Below, one piece after another: positions 5,484 to 11,847 of a stretch of DNA of 11,847 nt (positions are counted from its first letter, which is position 1; each line of letters opens with the position of its first letter). The translations under genes and the position numbers were made by a program. The stretch covers positions 31,262 through 43,108 of the forward strand of contig FR894014.1 of the NCBI GenBank assembly GCA_000434115.1. Reading direction: 5' to 3'. This DNA is from Roseburia sp. CAG:309. GTDB taxonomy: Bacteria > Bacillota > Clostridia > Lachnospirales > Lachnospiraceae. The notes beneath the pieces are model-generated. The model did not search any database. It was given only the letters and a program-made list of their open reading frames with translations, and was not told where the DNA came from.

Positions 5484-7364
5484 ATGAGTAAGATTATTGG
5501 AATTGACTTAGGAACAACAAACAGTTGTGTAGCTGTTATGGAAGGTGGAAAACCAGTCGTTATCGCAAATGCAGAAGGGGCACGTACAACACCATCTGTT
5601 GTAGCATTTACAAAAAATGGAGAGCGTTTGATCGGTGAACCGGCAAAACGTCAGGCAGTAACCAATGCAGATAATACCATTTCGTCCATTAAAAGACATA
5701 TGGGTACCGATTATCGTGCCGATATCGAAGGAAAGAAATATTCTCCACAGGAAATTTCCGCAATGATCCTTCAGAAATTGAAAGGCGATGCAGAGAATTA
5801 TCTTGGTGGCGAAAAAGTAACCGAAGCCGTTATCACAGTACCTGCTTACTTCAACGATGCACAGCGTCAGGCAACCAAAGATGCAGGTAAAATCGCAGGC
5901 CTTGATGTAAAACGTATCATCAACGAGCCTACCGCAGCCGCACTTGCTTATGGTCTTGACAACGAAGGCGAGCAGAAGATCATGGTATACGACCTTGGTG
6001 GTGGTACATTCGATGTATCCATTATCGAGATTGGTGACGGCGTCATTGAAGTATTGTCAACATCCGGAGATAACCGTCTTGGTGGTGATGACTTCGATAA
6101 CAAACTCTGCGATTACATGGTAAGTGAATTTAAGAAAACAGAAGGTATTGACCTTTCCGGTGATAAGATGGCAATGCAGCGTTTGAAAGAAGCTGCTGAG
6201 AAAGCAAAGAAAGAGCTTTCTTCCGCAACAACGACAAACATCAACCTTCCATTTATCACAGCAACACAGGAAGGACCAAAACATTTTGATATGAACTTGA
6301 CACGTGCAAAATTCGATGAATTGACAGCAGATTTGGTAGAGAGAACCGCTACTCCTGTAAACAATGCATTGAAAGATGCCGGAATTACCGCTTCTGAACT
6401 TAGCAAAGTTCTTTTGGTTGGTGGTTCCACACGTATCCCGGCCGTACAGGACAAAGTAAAACAGTTGACAGGACATGAGCCGAACAAATCGTTGAACCCG
6501 GATGAGTGTGTAGCATTGGGTGCTTCTATCCAGGGTGGTAAACTTGCCGGAGATACCGGTGCCGGCGATATCCTTCTTCTGGATGTTACCCCACTTTCCC
6601 TTGCTATCGAGACAATGGGCGGTGTAGCTACCAAATTGATCGAAAGAAATACAACAATTCCTACGAAGAAGAGCCAGATCTTCTCTACCGCAGCCGATAA
6701 TCAGACCGCAGTAGACATCAACGTAGTACAGGGTGAAAGACAGTTTGCCCGCGACAATAAATCTCTTGGACAGTTCCGTCTGGATGGCATTCCACCGGCA
6801 ATGCGTGGAGTACCACAGATCGAAGTTACCTTTGATATCGATGCCAATGGTATCGTAAATGTATCTGCAAAAGACCTTGGAACAGGAAAAGAGCAGCACA
6901 TTACCATCACAGCAGGATCCAACCTGTCCGATGATGATATCGATAAAGCAGTCAAAGAAGCCGCTGAGTTCGAAGCTCAGGATAAGAAACGCAAAGAGGG
7001 CATCGATACCCGCAACGAAGCAGACAGCATGGTATTCCAGACAGAGAAAGCACTCAATGAAGTGGGTGACAAAGTAGATGCTTCGGAGAAAGAAAAAGTT
7101 CAGGCTGAGATTGACAAAGTAAAAGCAATTCTTGAGAGAACACAGCCAGAGTCTATGACAGATGCTGATATCGAAGAATTGAAAGCAGCAAAAGAATCCT
7201 TGATGACAAACTCACAGCAGGTATTTGCTAAGATGTATGAGCAGGCACAGCAGGCAGCTGGCGGCGCTCAGGGTGCAGCTGGTCCGGACATGGGAGCAGC
7301 AGGACAGCAGACAGCAGATAACGGCGGAGACGACGTTGTCGATGGAGATTTCAGAGAACTGTAA
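5484..7364 (+). CDS. dnaK: Molecular chaperone DnaK (Hsp70)
   Basis: 626 residues from ATG 5484 with a near-perfect AGGAGG site 8 nt upstream, consistent with very high translation. The nucleotide-binding domain shows IGIDLGTTNSCVAV (5-18), VITVPAYFNDAQRQATKDAG (116-135), NEPTAAALAYGLD (147-159), YDLGGGTFDVSI (169-180) and LVGGSTRIPAV (311-321). The linker DILLLDVTP (362-370) leads into the substrate-binding domain and helical lid, ending in a Gly/Ala/Gln-rich tail and DVVDGDFREL. Between KRQAVTNADNTISSIKR and the next helix it lacks the segment of about 24 residues found in Gram-negative DnaK, as expected for Firmicutes. It binds exposed hydrophobic peptides in an ATP cycle driven by DnaJ and GrpE from the same operon. 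Confidence 0.99.
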   Translation: MSKIIGIDLGTTNSCVAVMEGGKPVVIANAEGARTTPSVVAFTKNGERLIGEPAKRQAVTNADNTISSIKRHMGTDYRADIEGKKYSPQEISAMILQKLKGDAENYLGGEKVTEAVITVPAYFNDAQRQATKDAGKIAGLDVKRIINEPTAAALAYGLDNEGEQKIMVYDLGGGTFDVSIIEIGDGVIEVLSTSGDNRLGGDDFDNKLCDYMVSEFKKTEGIDLSGDKMAMQRLKEAAEKAKKELSSATTTNINLPFITATQEGPKHFDMNLTRAKFDELTADLVERTATPVNNALKDAGITASELSKVLLVGGSTRIPAVQDKVKQLTGHEPNKSLNPDECVALGASIQGGKLAGDTGAGDILLLDVTPLSLAIETMGGVATKLIERNTTIPTKKSQIFSTAADNQTAVDINVVQGERQFARDNKSLGQFRLDGIPPAMRGVPQIEVTFDIDANGIVNVSAKDLGTGKEQHITITAGSNLSDDDIDKAVKEAAEFEAQDKKRKEGIDTRNEADSMVFQTEKALNEVGDKVDASEKEKVQAEIDKVKAILERTQPESMTDADIEELKAAKESLMTNSQQVFAKMYEQAQQAAGGAQGAAGPDMGAAGQQTADNGGDDVVDGDFREL

Positions 7365-7380
7365 TCAACCTTGATAGATT

Positions 7381-7423
7381 CCGATGTTACGGCTCGTACT
7401 TCTCGTGCGGGTCGTACTGTCGG
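7381..7423 (+). other. Intercistronic dnaK-dnaJ hairpin
   Basis: In RNA, 7388-7399 pairs with 7405-7416 over 12 bp (several G-U pairs) around a 5-nt loop TTCTC. It extends through a small internal loop to CCGA/TCGG (7381-7384 with 7420-7423). No T-run follows, so it is not a full terminator. It lies in a 92-nt gap, 21 nt before the dnaJ ribosome binding site, and could act as a processing or partial attenuation point setting the DnaK:DnaJ ratio. Confidence 0.6.
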
Positions 7424-7456
7424 TTATAACGAAGAGTGAGTGAATGGAGGATAAAA

Positions 7457-8566
7457 ATGGCTGATAAGCGTGATTATTATGAGGTATTAGGGGTAGACCG
7501 CAATGCCGATGATGCTACCCTGAAACGTGCCTATAGAAAATTGGCAAAAAAATATCACCCTGATACAAATCCCGGAGATAAAGATGCCGAAGCCAAATTT
7601 AAAGAAGCATCCGAAGCGTATGCCGTATTGAGCGACCCGGATAAGAGACGTCAGTATGATCAATTTGGTCACTCTGCGTTTGAAAATGGTGCTGGCGGAG
7701 CCGGCGGATTCGACTTTTCCGGTATGGATATGGGCGATATTTTTGGCGACATATTCGGCGACTTCTTTGGCGGCGGAGCCAGAAGACGTGATCCCAATGC
7801 ACCGACAAGAGGTGCGAACATCCGCGCGCAGGTCCGTATCACATTGGAAGAAGCCTGCTTTGGTGTAGAAAAAGAACTGGAACTGACATTGAAAGACGAA
7901 TGCCAGACCTGTCACGGAACCGGAGCCAAACCGGGAACTTCACCGGAAACCTGTGCTACCTGTGGTGGTAAAGGTCAGGTGGTGACATCCCAGAAATCCT
8001 TATTTGGTATGGTGCAGAATGTATCCACATGTCCGCATTGTCATGGTACCGGAAAAGTGGTCAAAGACAAATGTTCCGACTGCCACGGAACCGGTTACAT
8101 TGCAAGCAAAAAGAAAATTCAGGTATCGATTCCAGCCGGAATCGATCATGGACAGAGTGTACGTATCCGTGGAAAGGGCGAGCCGGGAACCAACGGCGGA
8201 GCACGCGGCGACCTTCTTGTAGAAGTATACGTACAGCCGCATGAAGAATTTGAACGTCATGACTACGACTTGTATTCCGAAGTGAAGATTTCTTACCCGA
8301 AAGCCGTACTCGGTGGCGAAGTAACGGTAAAAACCATCGACGGAGAAGTGGCATGTACGATCAAACCGGGCACCCAGACCGGAACTCGTATGCGTCTGCG
8401 TGGCAAAGGGGTACCTTCCCTGCGTAACAAAAAACTGCGCGGTAACCATTATGTGGACTTCGTTGTCGATGTCCCGACATCCGTTACCAAGGAGCAGAAA
8501 AAACTGTTGCAGCAGTTAGAAGAAACCTTTGACGGAAAATCAGGGAAAAAATTCAAAAGAAAATAA
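7457..8566 (+). CDS. dnaJ: Chaperone protein DnaJ (Hsp40, type I)
   Basis: 369 residues from ATG 7457, chosen because TGGAGG (7445-7450) sits 6 nt upstream; a GTG at 7436 in frame lacks such a site. The J domain (about 4-70) carries the HPD motif at 34-36 that triggers DnaK ATP hydrolysis. A Gly/Phe-rich linker (about 76-107) repeats GDIFGD units. The zinc region has all four CxxCxGxG motifs, with cysteines at 149/152, 166/169, 192/195 and 206/209. C-terminal substrate-binding and dimerisation domains follow. All hallmarks of an intact class A J-protein are present. Last gene of the operon, followed by a strong terminator. Confidence 0.98.
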   Translation: MADKRDYYEVLGVDRNADDATLKRAYRKLAKKYHPDTNPGDKDAEAKFKEASEAYAVLSDPDKRRQYDQFGHSAFENGAGGAGGFDFSGMDMGDIFGDIFGDFFGGGARRRDPNAPTRGANIRAQVRITLEEACFGVEKELELTLKDECQTCHGTGAKPGTSPETCATCGGKGQVVTSQKSLFGMVQNVSTCPHCHGTGKVVKDKCSDCHGTGYIASKKKIQVSIPAGIDHGQSVRIRGKGEPGTNGGARGDLLVEVYVQPHEEFERHDYDLYSEVKISYPKAVLGGEVTVKTIDGEVACTIKPGTQTGTRMRLRGKGVPSLRNKKLRGNHYVDFVVDVPTSVTKEQKKLLQQLEETFDGKSGKKFKRK

Positions 8567-8582
8567 AGAGAAAAGAAATGAT

Positions 8583-8614
8583 GCGCCGGTAGAAGTTGTC
8601 TGCCGGCGCTTTTT
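8583..8614 (+). terminator. Rho-independent terminator after dnaJ
   Basis: GCGCCGG (8583-8589) pairs with CCGGCGC (8603-8609). The stem continues through a T-G wobble and AGA/TCT to 11 bp with a 5-nt loop, followed by TTTTT (8610-8614). It starts 16 nt after the dnaJ stop and ends the heat-shock operon. Confidence 0.95.
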
Positions 8615-8781
8615 CATACGTTCGGTCTGAAAGGCAACGAAATTTGCTAAAATTGTGCTTTTATGTTGCTTTTAGAGGACAAATTTGAAGGAAAAGGCAA
8701 CCAGAATTACAGATTTCAAGTTTTAGGATGCCTATAAGAACTTTCCCCAAAATGCTTTCCCAAAAAATGTATATTTAAATA
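8615..8781. other. AT-rich intergenic stretch, no gene
   Basis: Between the dnaJ terminator and the next promoter I see no ORF with a ribosome binding site and no RNA gene. A perfect palindrome ATATTTAAATAT (8771-8782) abuts the -35 of the LRR gene and could be an operator or simple AT-rich sequence. GTTGC and GCAAC strings near 8663 and 8697 could pair weakly. Confidence 0.4.
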
Positions 8782-8810
8782 TTGAAAATATAATTGGCAT
8801 AAGATATAAT
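8782..8810 (+). promoter_or_regulatory. Consensus-like sigma-A promoter of the LRR protein gene
   Basis: TTGAAA (8782-8787), 17-nt spacer, TATAAT (8805-8810). Predicted start is near 8817, giving a leader of about 40 nt. The 9-mer TATAATCAA at the -10 is repeated at 8828-8836, 23 bp downstream, in the early transcribed region. Confidence 0.8.
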
Positions 8811-8856
8811 CAAAGAAGACATTATATTATAATCAATAAAAGAGAGTGTGTGCAAA

Positions 8857-10275
8857 ATGATTCGATACAGAAAAATAACAGCAATTCTCCTGACATTTTT
8901 CCTTTTGTTTTTGTCTGCATCACCGATATCGGTGTCTCATGCGGCAGAGATAAAAGGAACGTGTGGAGCAAAATGCAGTTATACCCTGTCCGAGGATGGT
9001 GTGCTTACGATTTCCGGGACAGGGATGATAACAAAAAAATTTAATGAAGACGAGAAAATTAATAAAAAAATCAAGTCCATTGTGATAGAAGATGGGATTG
9101 AAAAGATTGGAAAAAAATGTTTTGAAGGGATGAATTATCAAAACGTTGATGTAGTATTACCAACTACTTTGACTGAGATTGGAGAAAGCGCATTTGATAC
9201 ATTTTGCTCATCAGATATTCAATTTCCGAATGGGTTGAAAAAAATTGGAGATTATGCTTTTGCGGAAAATTATCTGAAACGGGTTGTTCTTCCGGATTCT
9301 TTAAAAGAGTTAGGAATTTATGCGTTTGCAGGCGGAGGAAATATAGAGGAAGTACGTTTCCCCAAAAACTTAACTGAAATTCCAGCAGTCTGCTTTTCAA
9401 CGTGTCCAAAACTTAAAAAAATTGAATGGCCGCAAAATGTGATTCAAATAAATGAGAGAACTTTTGAGTCTTGCGATTTTTCATATTTTAAAATACCAGA
9501 TACGGTGGAGGTTATTAAAGAACACACCTTTGACAGCTGCTCCAAATTACAGAACATTATCATTGGAAAGTCTGTAAAAAAAATTGATAAAAAGTTTGCG
9601 TCAAATTGCATTGCATTAAAAACAATTACGAATCATTCAAAGATTACCATTCCCCTAGATACGATGTCTGGAAAACGAAGCTGGTATGTTGGCAAGAAAA
9701 AGGTAACAAAACTCGCTCCGGGAAAGACGGCGGCAGCAAAGCTTCAGAAGTATAAGATCAAATATAATCTGGACGGAGGGAAAGTTTTAGGGAAAAAACC
9801 GGTTTCTTATCAATATCATCAACAGCAGAAGCTGCCTCAGAAAGTGAAGAAAAAAGGCTATACATTTGTCGGATGGTATATATCGGCAAAAAACGATTGG
9901 GAATTATTCCCAAATCATATTGCGGAAAAATTGTACGGCAATCTTACTGCCAATGCTATTTTCAAGAAGTACCGCGTGACTTCTACGAAAGGGAGAATAC
10001 ATGTCACGGTGAAGGATGCCGAATATGGAAAGAACAGGTATAATAAAGAAGAAGACGCCTATTATTTTCGATATTCAGAAAAGAAAGATATGTCTGACGC
10101 AAGAATTCATCTCTATACAGCACCTTATGGGGACGGACTTTCTCCAAAATTAAAAAAAGGAAAGACCTATTATGTCGAGATCACGAGACATGTAGCGTGG
10201 TATATGGAAGATAGTGAAGACCTTGAAGAGCCATTTTGCGGATGGCATTGTAAACGAAAGGTTACGATACAGTGA
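8857..10275 (+). CDS. Secreted BspA-like leucine-rich repeat protein with InlB B-type repeat
   Basis: 472 residues from ATG 8857; GAGAG (8842-8846) is a weak ribosome binding site. A GTG at 8848 would add three residues but has no site. Residues 1-30 are a signal peptide (basic start, hydrophobic LLTFFLLFL core, cleavage likely after SHA or SHAA). The mature start, GTCGAKCSYTLSEDGVLTIS, is the usual lead-in of BspA-type proteins. About six LRR_5 repeats (about 73-260) follow the rhythm IxxIGxxAFxxC..LKxVxLPxxL. Residues about 298-370 resemble a Listeria-Bacteroides (InlB B) repeat, with YNLDGGKV and GYTFVGWY. The C-terminal 100 residues are unrecognised and beta-rich. No LPXTG, membrane anchor or choline/SLH-type repeats, so it is either released or held non-covalently. 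More AT- and Lys-rich than the heat-shock genes; monocistronic. An adhesion or host-binding role is inferred from the family. Confidence 0.88.
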   Translation: MIRYRKITAILLTFFLLFLSASPISVSHAAEIKGTCGAKCSYTLSEDGVLTISGTGMITKKFNEDEKINKKIKSIVIEDGIEKIGKKCFEGMNYQNVDVVLPTTLTEIGESAFDTFCSSDIQFPNGLKKIGDYAFAENYLKRVVLPDSLKELGIYAFAGGGNIEEVRFPKNLTEIPAVCFSTCPKLKKIEWPQNVIQINERTFESCDFSYFKIPDTVEVIKEHTFDSCSKLQNIIIGKSVKKIDKKFASNCIALKTITNHSKITIPLDTMSGKRSWYVGKKKVTKLAPGKTAAAKLQKYKIKYNLDGGKVLGKKPVSYQYHQQQKLPQKVKKKGYTFVGWYISAKNDWELFPNHIAEKLYGNLTANAIFKKYRVTSTKGRIHVTVKDAEYGKNRYNKEEDAYYFRYSEKKDMSDARIHLYTAPYGDGLSPKLKKGKTYYVEITRHVAWYMEDSEDLEEPFCGWHCKRKVTIQ

Positions 10276-10283
10276 TAAGCGAG

Positions 10284-10320
10284 AAAGACCTCAGCATTAG
10301 AAATAGTGCGGGGGTCTTTT
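10284..10320 (+). terminator. Rho-independent terminator after the LRR protein gene
   Basis: AAAGACC (10284-10290) pairs with GGTCTTT (10313-10319). The stem continues, with one mismatch and wobbles, through GCATT/AGTGC to a 6-nt loop (10299-10304). It ends in TTTT at 10317-10320 and starts 8 nt after the stop codon. The mirrored A-run upstream may let it work on both strands. Confidence 0.8.
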
Positions 10321-10341
10321 GAAAATAATAAATATCTCCCC

Positions 10342-10370
10342 TTTACATCCCCTCCCGAAAGTGTTATGAT
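10342..10370 (+). promoter_or_regulatory. Sigma-A promoter of nrdD
   Basis: TTTACA (10342-10347), 17-nt spacer, TATGAT (10365-10370) with an upstream TG (10362-10363). Predicted start is near 10377, inside the first NrdR box, leaving a leader of about 143 nt. Confidence 0.75.
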
Positions 10371-10372
10371 AT

Positions 10373-10387
10373 ATACTATATGTTGTG
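10373..10387. promoter_or_regulatory. NrdR box 1
   Basis: ATACTATATGTTGTG resembles the near-palindromic NrdR box, roughly ACACWATATWTWGTG. It abuts the -10 and covers the predicted transcript start, a position suited to repression. Confidence 0.75.
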
Positions 10388-10403
10388 GCTGGGGAAAAAC
10401 AAA

Positions 10404-10418
10404 ACACTATATATTTGC
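10404..10418. promoter_or_regulatory. NrdR box 2
   Basis: ACACTATATATTTGC is a good left-half match to the NrdR box and lies exactly 31 bp from box 1. That is about three helical turns, one of the known spacings of paired NrdR boxes, and it strengthens both calls. Confidence 0.75.
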
Positions 10419-10419
10419 A

Positions 10420-10488
10420 GATATCAGGGGCGAAAGACGTTAGTTCCCCGATATCCTTTATGATAAAAGGAAACCACCAACGTGCAAC
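10420..10488 (+). other. Structured 5' leader of nrdD (hairpins, possible pseudoknot)
   Basis: Hairpin 1: GATATC, a bulged A, GGGG (10420-10430) pairs with CCCCGATATC (10446-10455) around a 15-nt loop. Hairpin 2: CCTTT (10455-10459) with AAAGG (10466-10470). The loop of hairpin 1 contains ACGTT (10437-10441), complementary to AACGT (10479-10483), which allows a pseudoknot. It matches no riboswitch class that I recognise. No terminator-like T-run follows. Confidence 0.4.
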
Positions 10489-10519
10489 AGAAAGAAAAGA
10501 TAGGAGATGACAGGCACAG

Positions 10520-11847
10520 ATGGGTAGTGTATGGGTAATAAAGCGAAATGGTGAAGAAGTTGAGTTTGATGCGGAAAAGATCAGCAATGCGATTCAAAAG
10601 GCCAACAATGAGGTGACGGATGATAAGAAACTGACGCTTTTACAGATTGCGGATGTGACAAGAAAAGTGGTGGAGAGGATCGAAAAAGCATCGCATGCCG
10701 TCAATGTAGAGCGGATTCAGGATTTGGTAGAAATTGCCATTATGGAAGAGGGCGGATACGAGATCGCGCAGAAATATGTGCGTTACCGCTATCAGCGTGA
10801 GATTGCGAGAAAAGCCAATACGACCGATGCAGAGATTTTGTCGCTCATTGAGTGCAGCAACGAGGAGGTCAATCAGGAAAATTCCAACAAAGATGCAAGC
10901 ATCAATTCGACGCAGCGCGATTATATGGCAGGACAGGTTAGCAAGGATCTTACGATGCGCCTGCTGCTGCCGAAAGAAATTGTAGATGCACATAATGAGG
11001 GAATCATTCATTTTCATGACTCCGATTATTATGCACAAAAAGAACATAACTGCGATCTGATCAATCTCGAAGACATGCTTCAAAATGGAACGGTCATCAG
11101 CGAGACAATGATCGAAAAACCGCATTCTTTCTATACCGCGTGCAATGTTACGACGCAGATCGTAGCGCAAGTGGCGAGCAACCAGTACGGAGGCCAGTCA
11201 TTTTCCCTTGCCCATCTGGCACCGTTTGTGGATATCAGCCGAAAGAAAATATATAAAGAAGTAGAAGCTGAATTTGAGGAAAACGAACTGGAAAAAGACG
11301 ATGAAAAGATAAAGAAAATTACGGAAAAACGGCTTCTAGATGAGATTAAGCGCGGGATTCAGACCATTCAGTACCAGCTCATTACGCTGATGACGTGCAA
11401 TGGACAGGCGCCGTTTGTCACAATGTTTATGTATCTGGATGAAGTGGAAGGCCAGACGCGGTATGACCTTTCCCTGCTTATTCGCGAGGTGCTGACGCAG
11501 CGGATTCAGGGGGTAAAAAATGAAAAAGGTGTGTGGATCACACCGGCATTTCCGAAGCTGATCTATGTACTCGACGAGGACAATATTTCGGAAGATTCCC
11601 CGTATTATGCGTTGACGGAACTTGCCGCCGAATGCACGGCAAAACGTATGGTTCCGGACTACATTTCGGCGAAAGTCATGCGTGAATTAAAGCAGGGGGA
11701 TGTGTATACATGCATGGGCTGCCGTTCCTTTTTGACGGTGGAAGACAGCCAGCGGAATCCCGACGGCAGCCATAAATATTATGGAAGATTTAACCAGGGA
11801 GTCGTGACGATCAATCTTGTTGATGTGGCGTGCTCATCGTACGGCGA
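10520..11847 (+). CDS. nrdD: Anaerobic (class III) ribonucleoside-triphosphate reductase, 3' end outside window
   Basis: 442 codons are visible before the window ends; full-length proteins exceed 700. ATG 10520 starts MGSVWVIKRNGEEVEFDAEK, the beginning of an ATP-cone regulatory domain (about 3-92) where ATP or dATP sets activity. AGGAG (10502-10506) is 13 nt upstream, farther than ideal, but no better start fits the ATP-cone. The catalytic ten-stranded barrel follows, with HFHDSDYYAQKEHNCDL, CNVTTQIVAQVASNQYGGQS and SFSLAHLAPFVDISRKK. CMGCRS (398-403) is the motif expected to hold the thiyl-radical cysteine. The glycyl-radical site and zinc cysteines would be C-terminal, beyond the window, where an nrdG activase would be expected next. 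The enzyme makes dNTPs without oxygen, fitting an anaerobe. Regulation by NrdR is indicated by the two upstream boxes. Confidence 0.96.
   Translation, partial: MGSVWVIKRNGEEVEFDAEKISNAIQKANNEVTDDKKLTLLQIADVTRKVVERIEKASHAVNVERIQDLVEIAIMEEGGYEIAQKYVRYRYQREIARKANTTDAEILSLIECSNEEVNQENSNKDASINSTQRDYMAGQVSKDLTMRLLLPKEIVDAHNEGIIHFHDSDYYAQKEHNCDLINLEDMLQNGTVISETMIEKPHSFYTACNVTTQIVAQVASNQYGGQSFSLAHLAPFVDISRKKIYKEVEAEFEENELEKDDEKIKKITEKRLLDEIKRGIQTIQYQLITLMTCNGQAPFVTMFMYLDEVEGQTRYDLSLLIREVLTQRIQGVKNEKGVWITPAFPKLIYVLDEDNISEDSPYYALTELAAECTAKRMVPDYISAKVMRELKQGDVYTCMGCRSFLTVEDSQRNPDGSHKYYGRFNQGVVTINLVDVACSSYG

Noticed and set aside
6057..6899. 280-codon open frame on the minus strand opposite dnaK
   Set aside because: It lies wholly within the clear dnaK gene, has no plausible ribosome binding site, and its Cys/Phe-rich product looks like a shadow of dnaK codon bias.
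10507..10525. Six-codon mini-ORF (ATG 10507 to TAG) before nrdD as a leader peptide
   Set aside because: The AGGAG directly abuts its ATG, too close for initiation, and the peptide has no regulatory codon pattern.

Overview
The window looks like chromosomal DNA from a spore-forming, anaerobic Firmicute, most likely a Lachnospiraceae-type Clostridium relative. This rests on the Gram-positive hrcA-grpE-dnaK-dnaJ order under a perfect CIRCE operator, a DnaK lacking the proteobacterial insert, a YyaC-type sporulation gene, a BspA-like leucine-rich surface protein, and a class III (oxygen-sensitive) ribonucleotide reductase. The genus assignment is inference from style and was not searched.

Layout. 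1-281 (minus): 5' part of a YyaC-family sporulation protein with a plausible forespore-type promoter. 523-3269 (plus): three envelope genes. These are a membrane-anchored MPN/JAB-fold protein that has lost its metal ligands, a single-pass protein with a large extracytoplasmic WD40/PQQ-like region (resembles DUF5711), and a CvpA-like four-helix membrane protein. A strong extended -10 promoter sits between the first two, so genes two and three can be transcribed apart from gene one. 3273-3616: two inverted copies of a roughly 128-nt palindromic element that fold into the same multi-helix rod and differ by compensatory base changes. 3671-8614: the heat-shock operon, with a sigma-A promoter, an unexplained palindrome in its spacer, CIRCE, hrcA, grpE, dnaK, an intercistronic hairpin, dnaJ and a strong terminator. 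8782-10320: an AT-rich monocistronic secreted LRR protein with its own promoter and terminator. 10342-11847: nrdD, truncated by the window end, behind a promoter with two NrdR boxes 31 bp apart and a structured leader.

How it works together. HrcA represses its own operon through CIRCE and is itself kept active by GroE in this family. GrpE, DnaK and DnaJ form one refolding machine. NrdD supplies dNTPs anaerobically and is probably repressed by NrdR when dATP is high. The envelope genes have no assigned function.

Best candidate for something undescribed: the paired inverted element at 3273-3616, with covariation in three helices. Next are the extra palindrome within the hrcA promoter, the degenerate MPN membrane protein with its beta-propeller-like neighbour, and the structured leader of nrdD. 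All base pairing was worked out by eye, without folding software or database searches.
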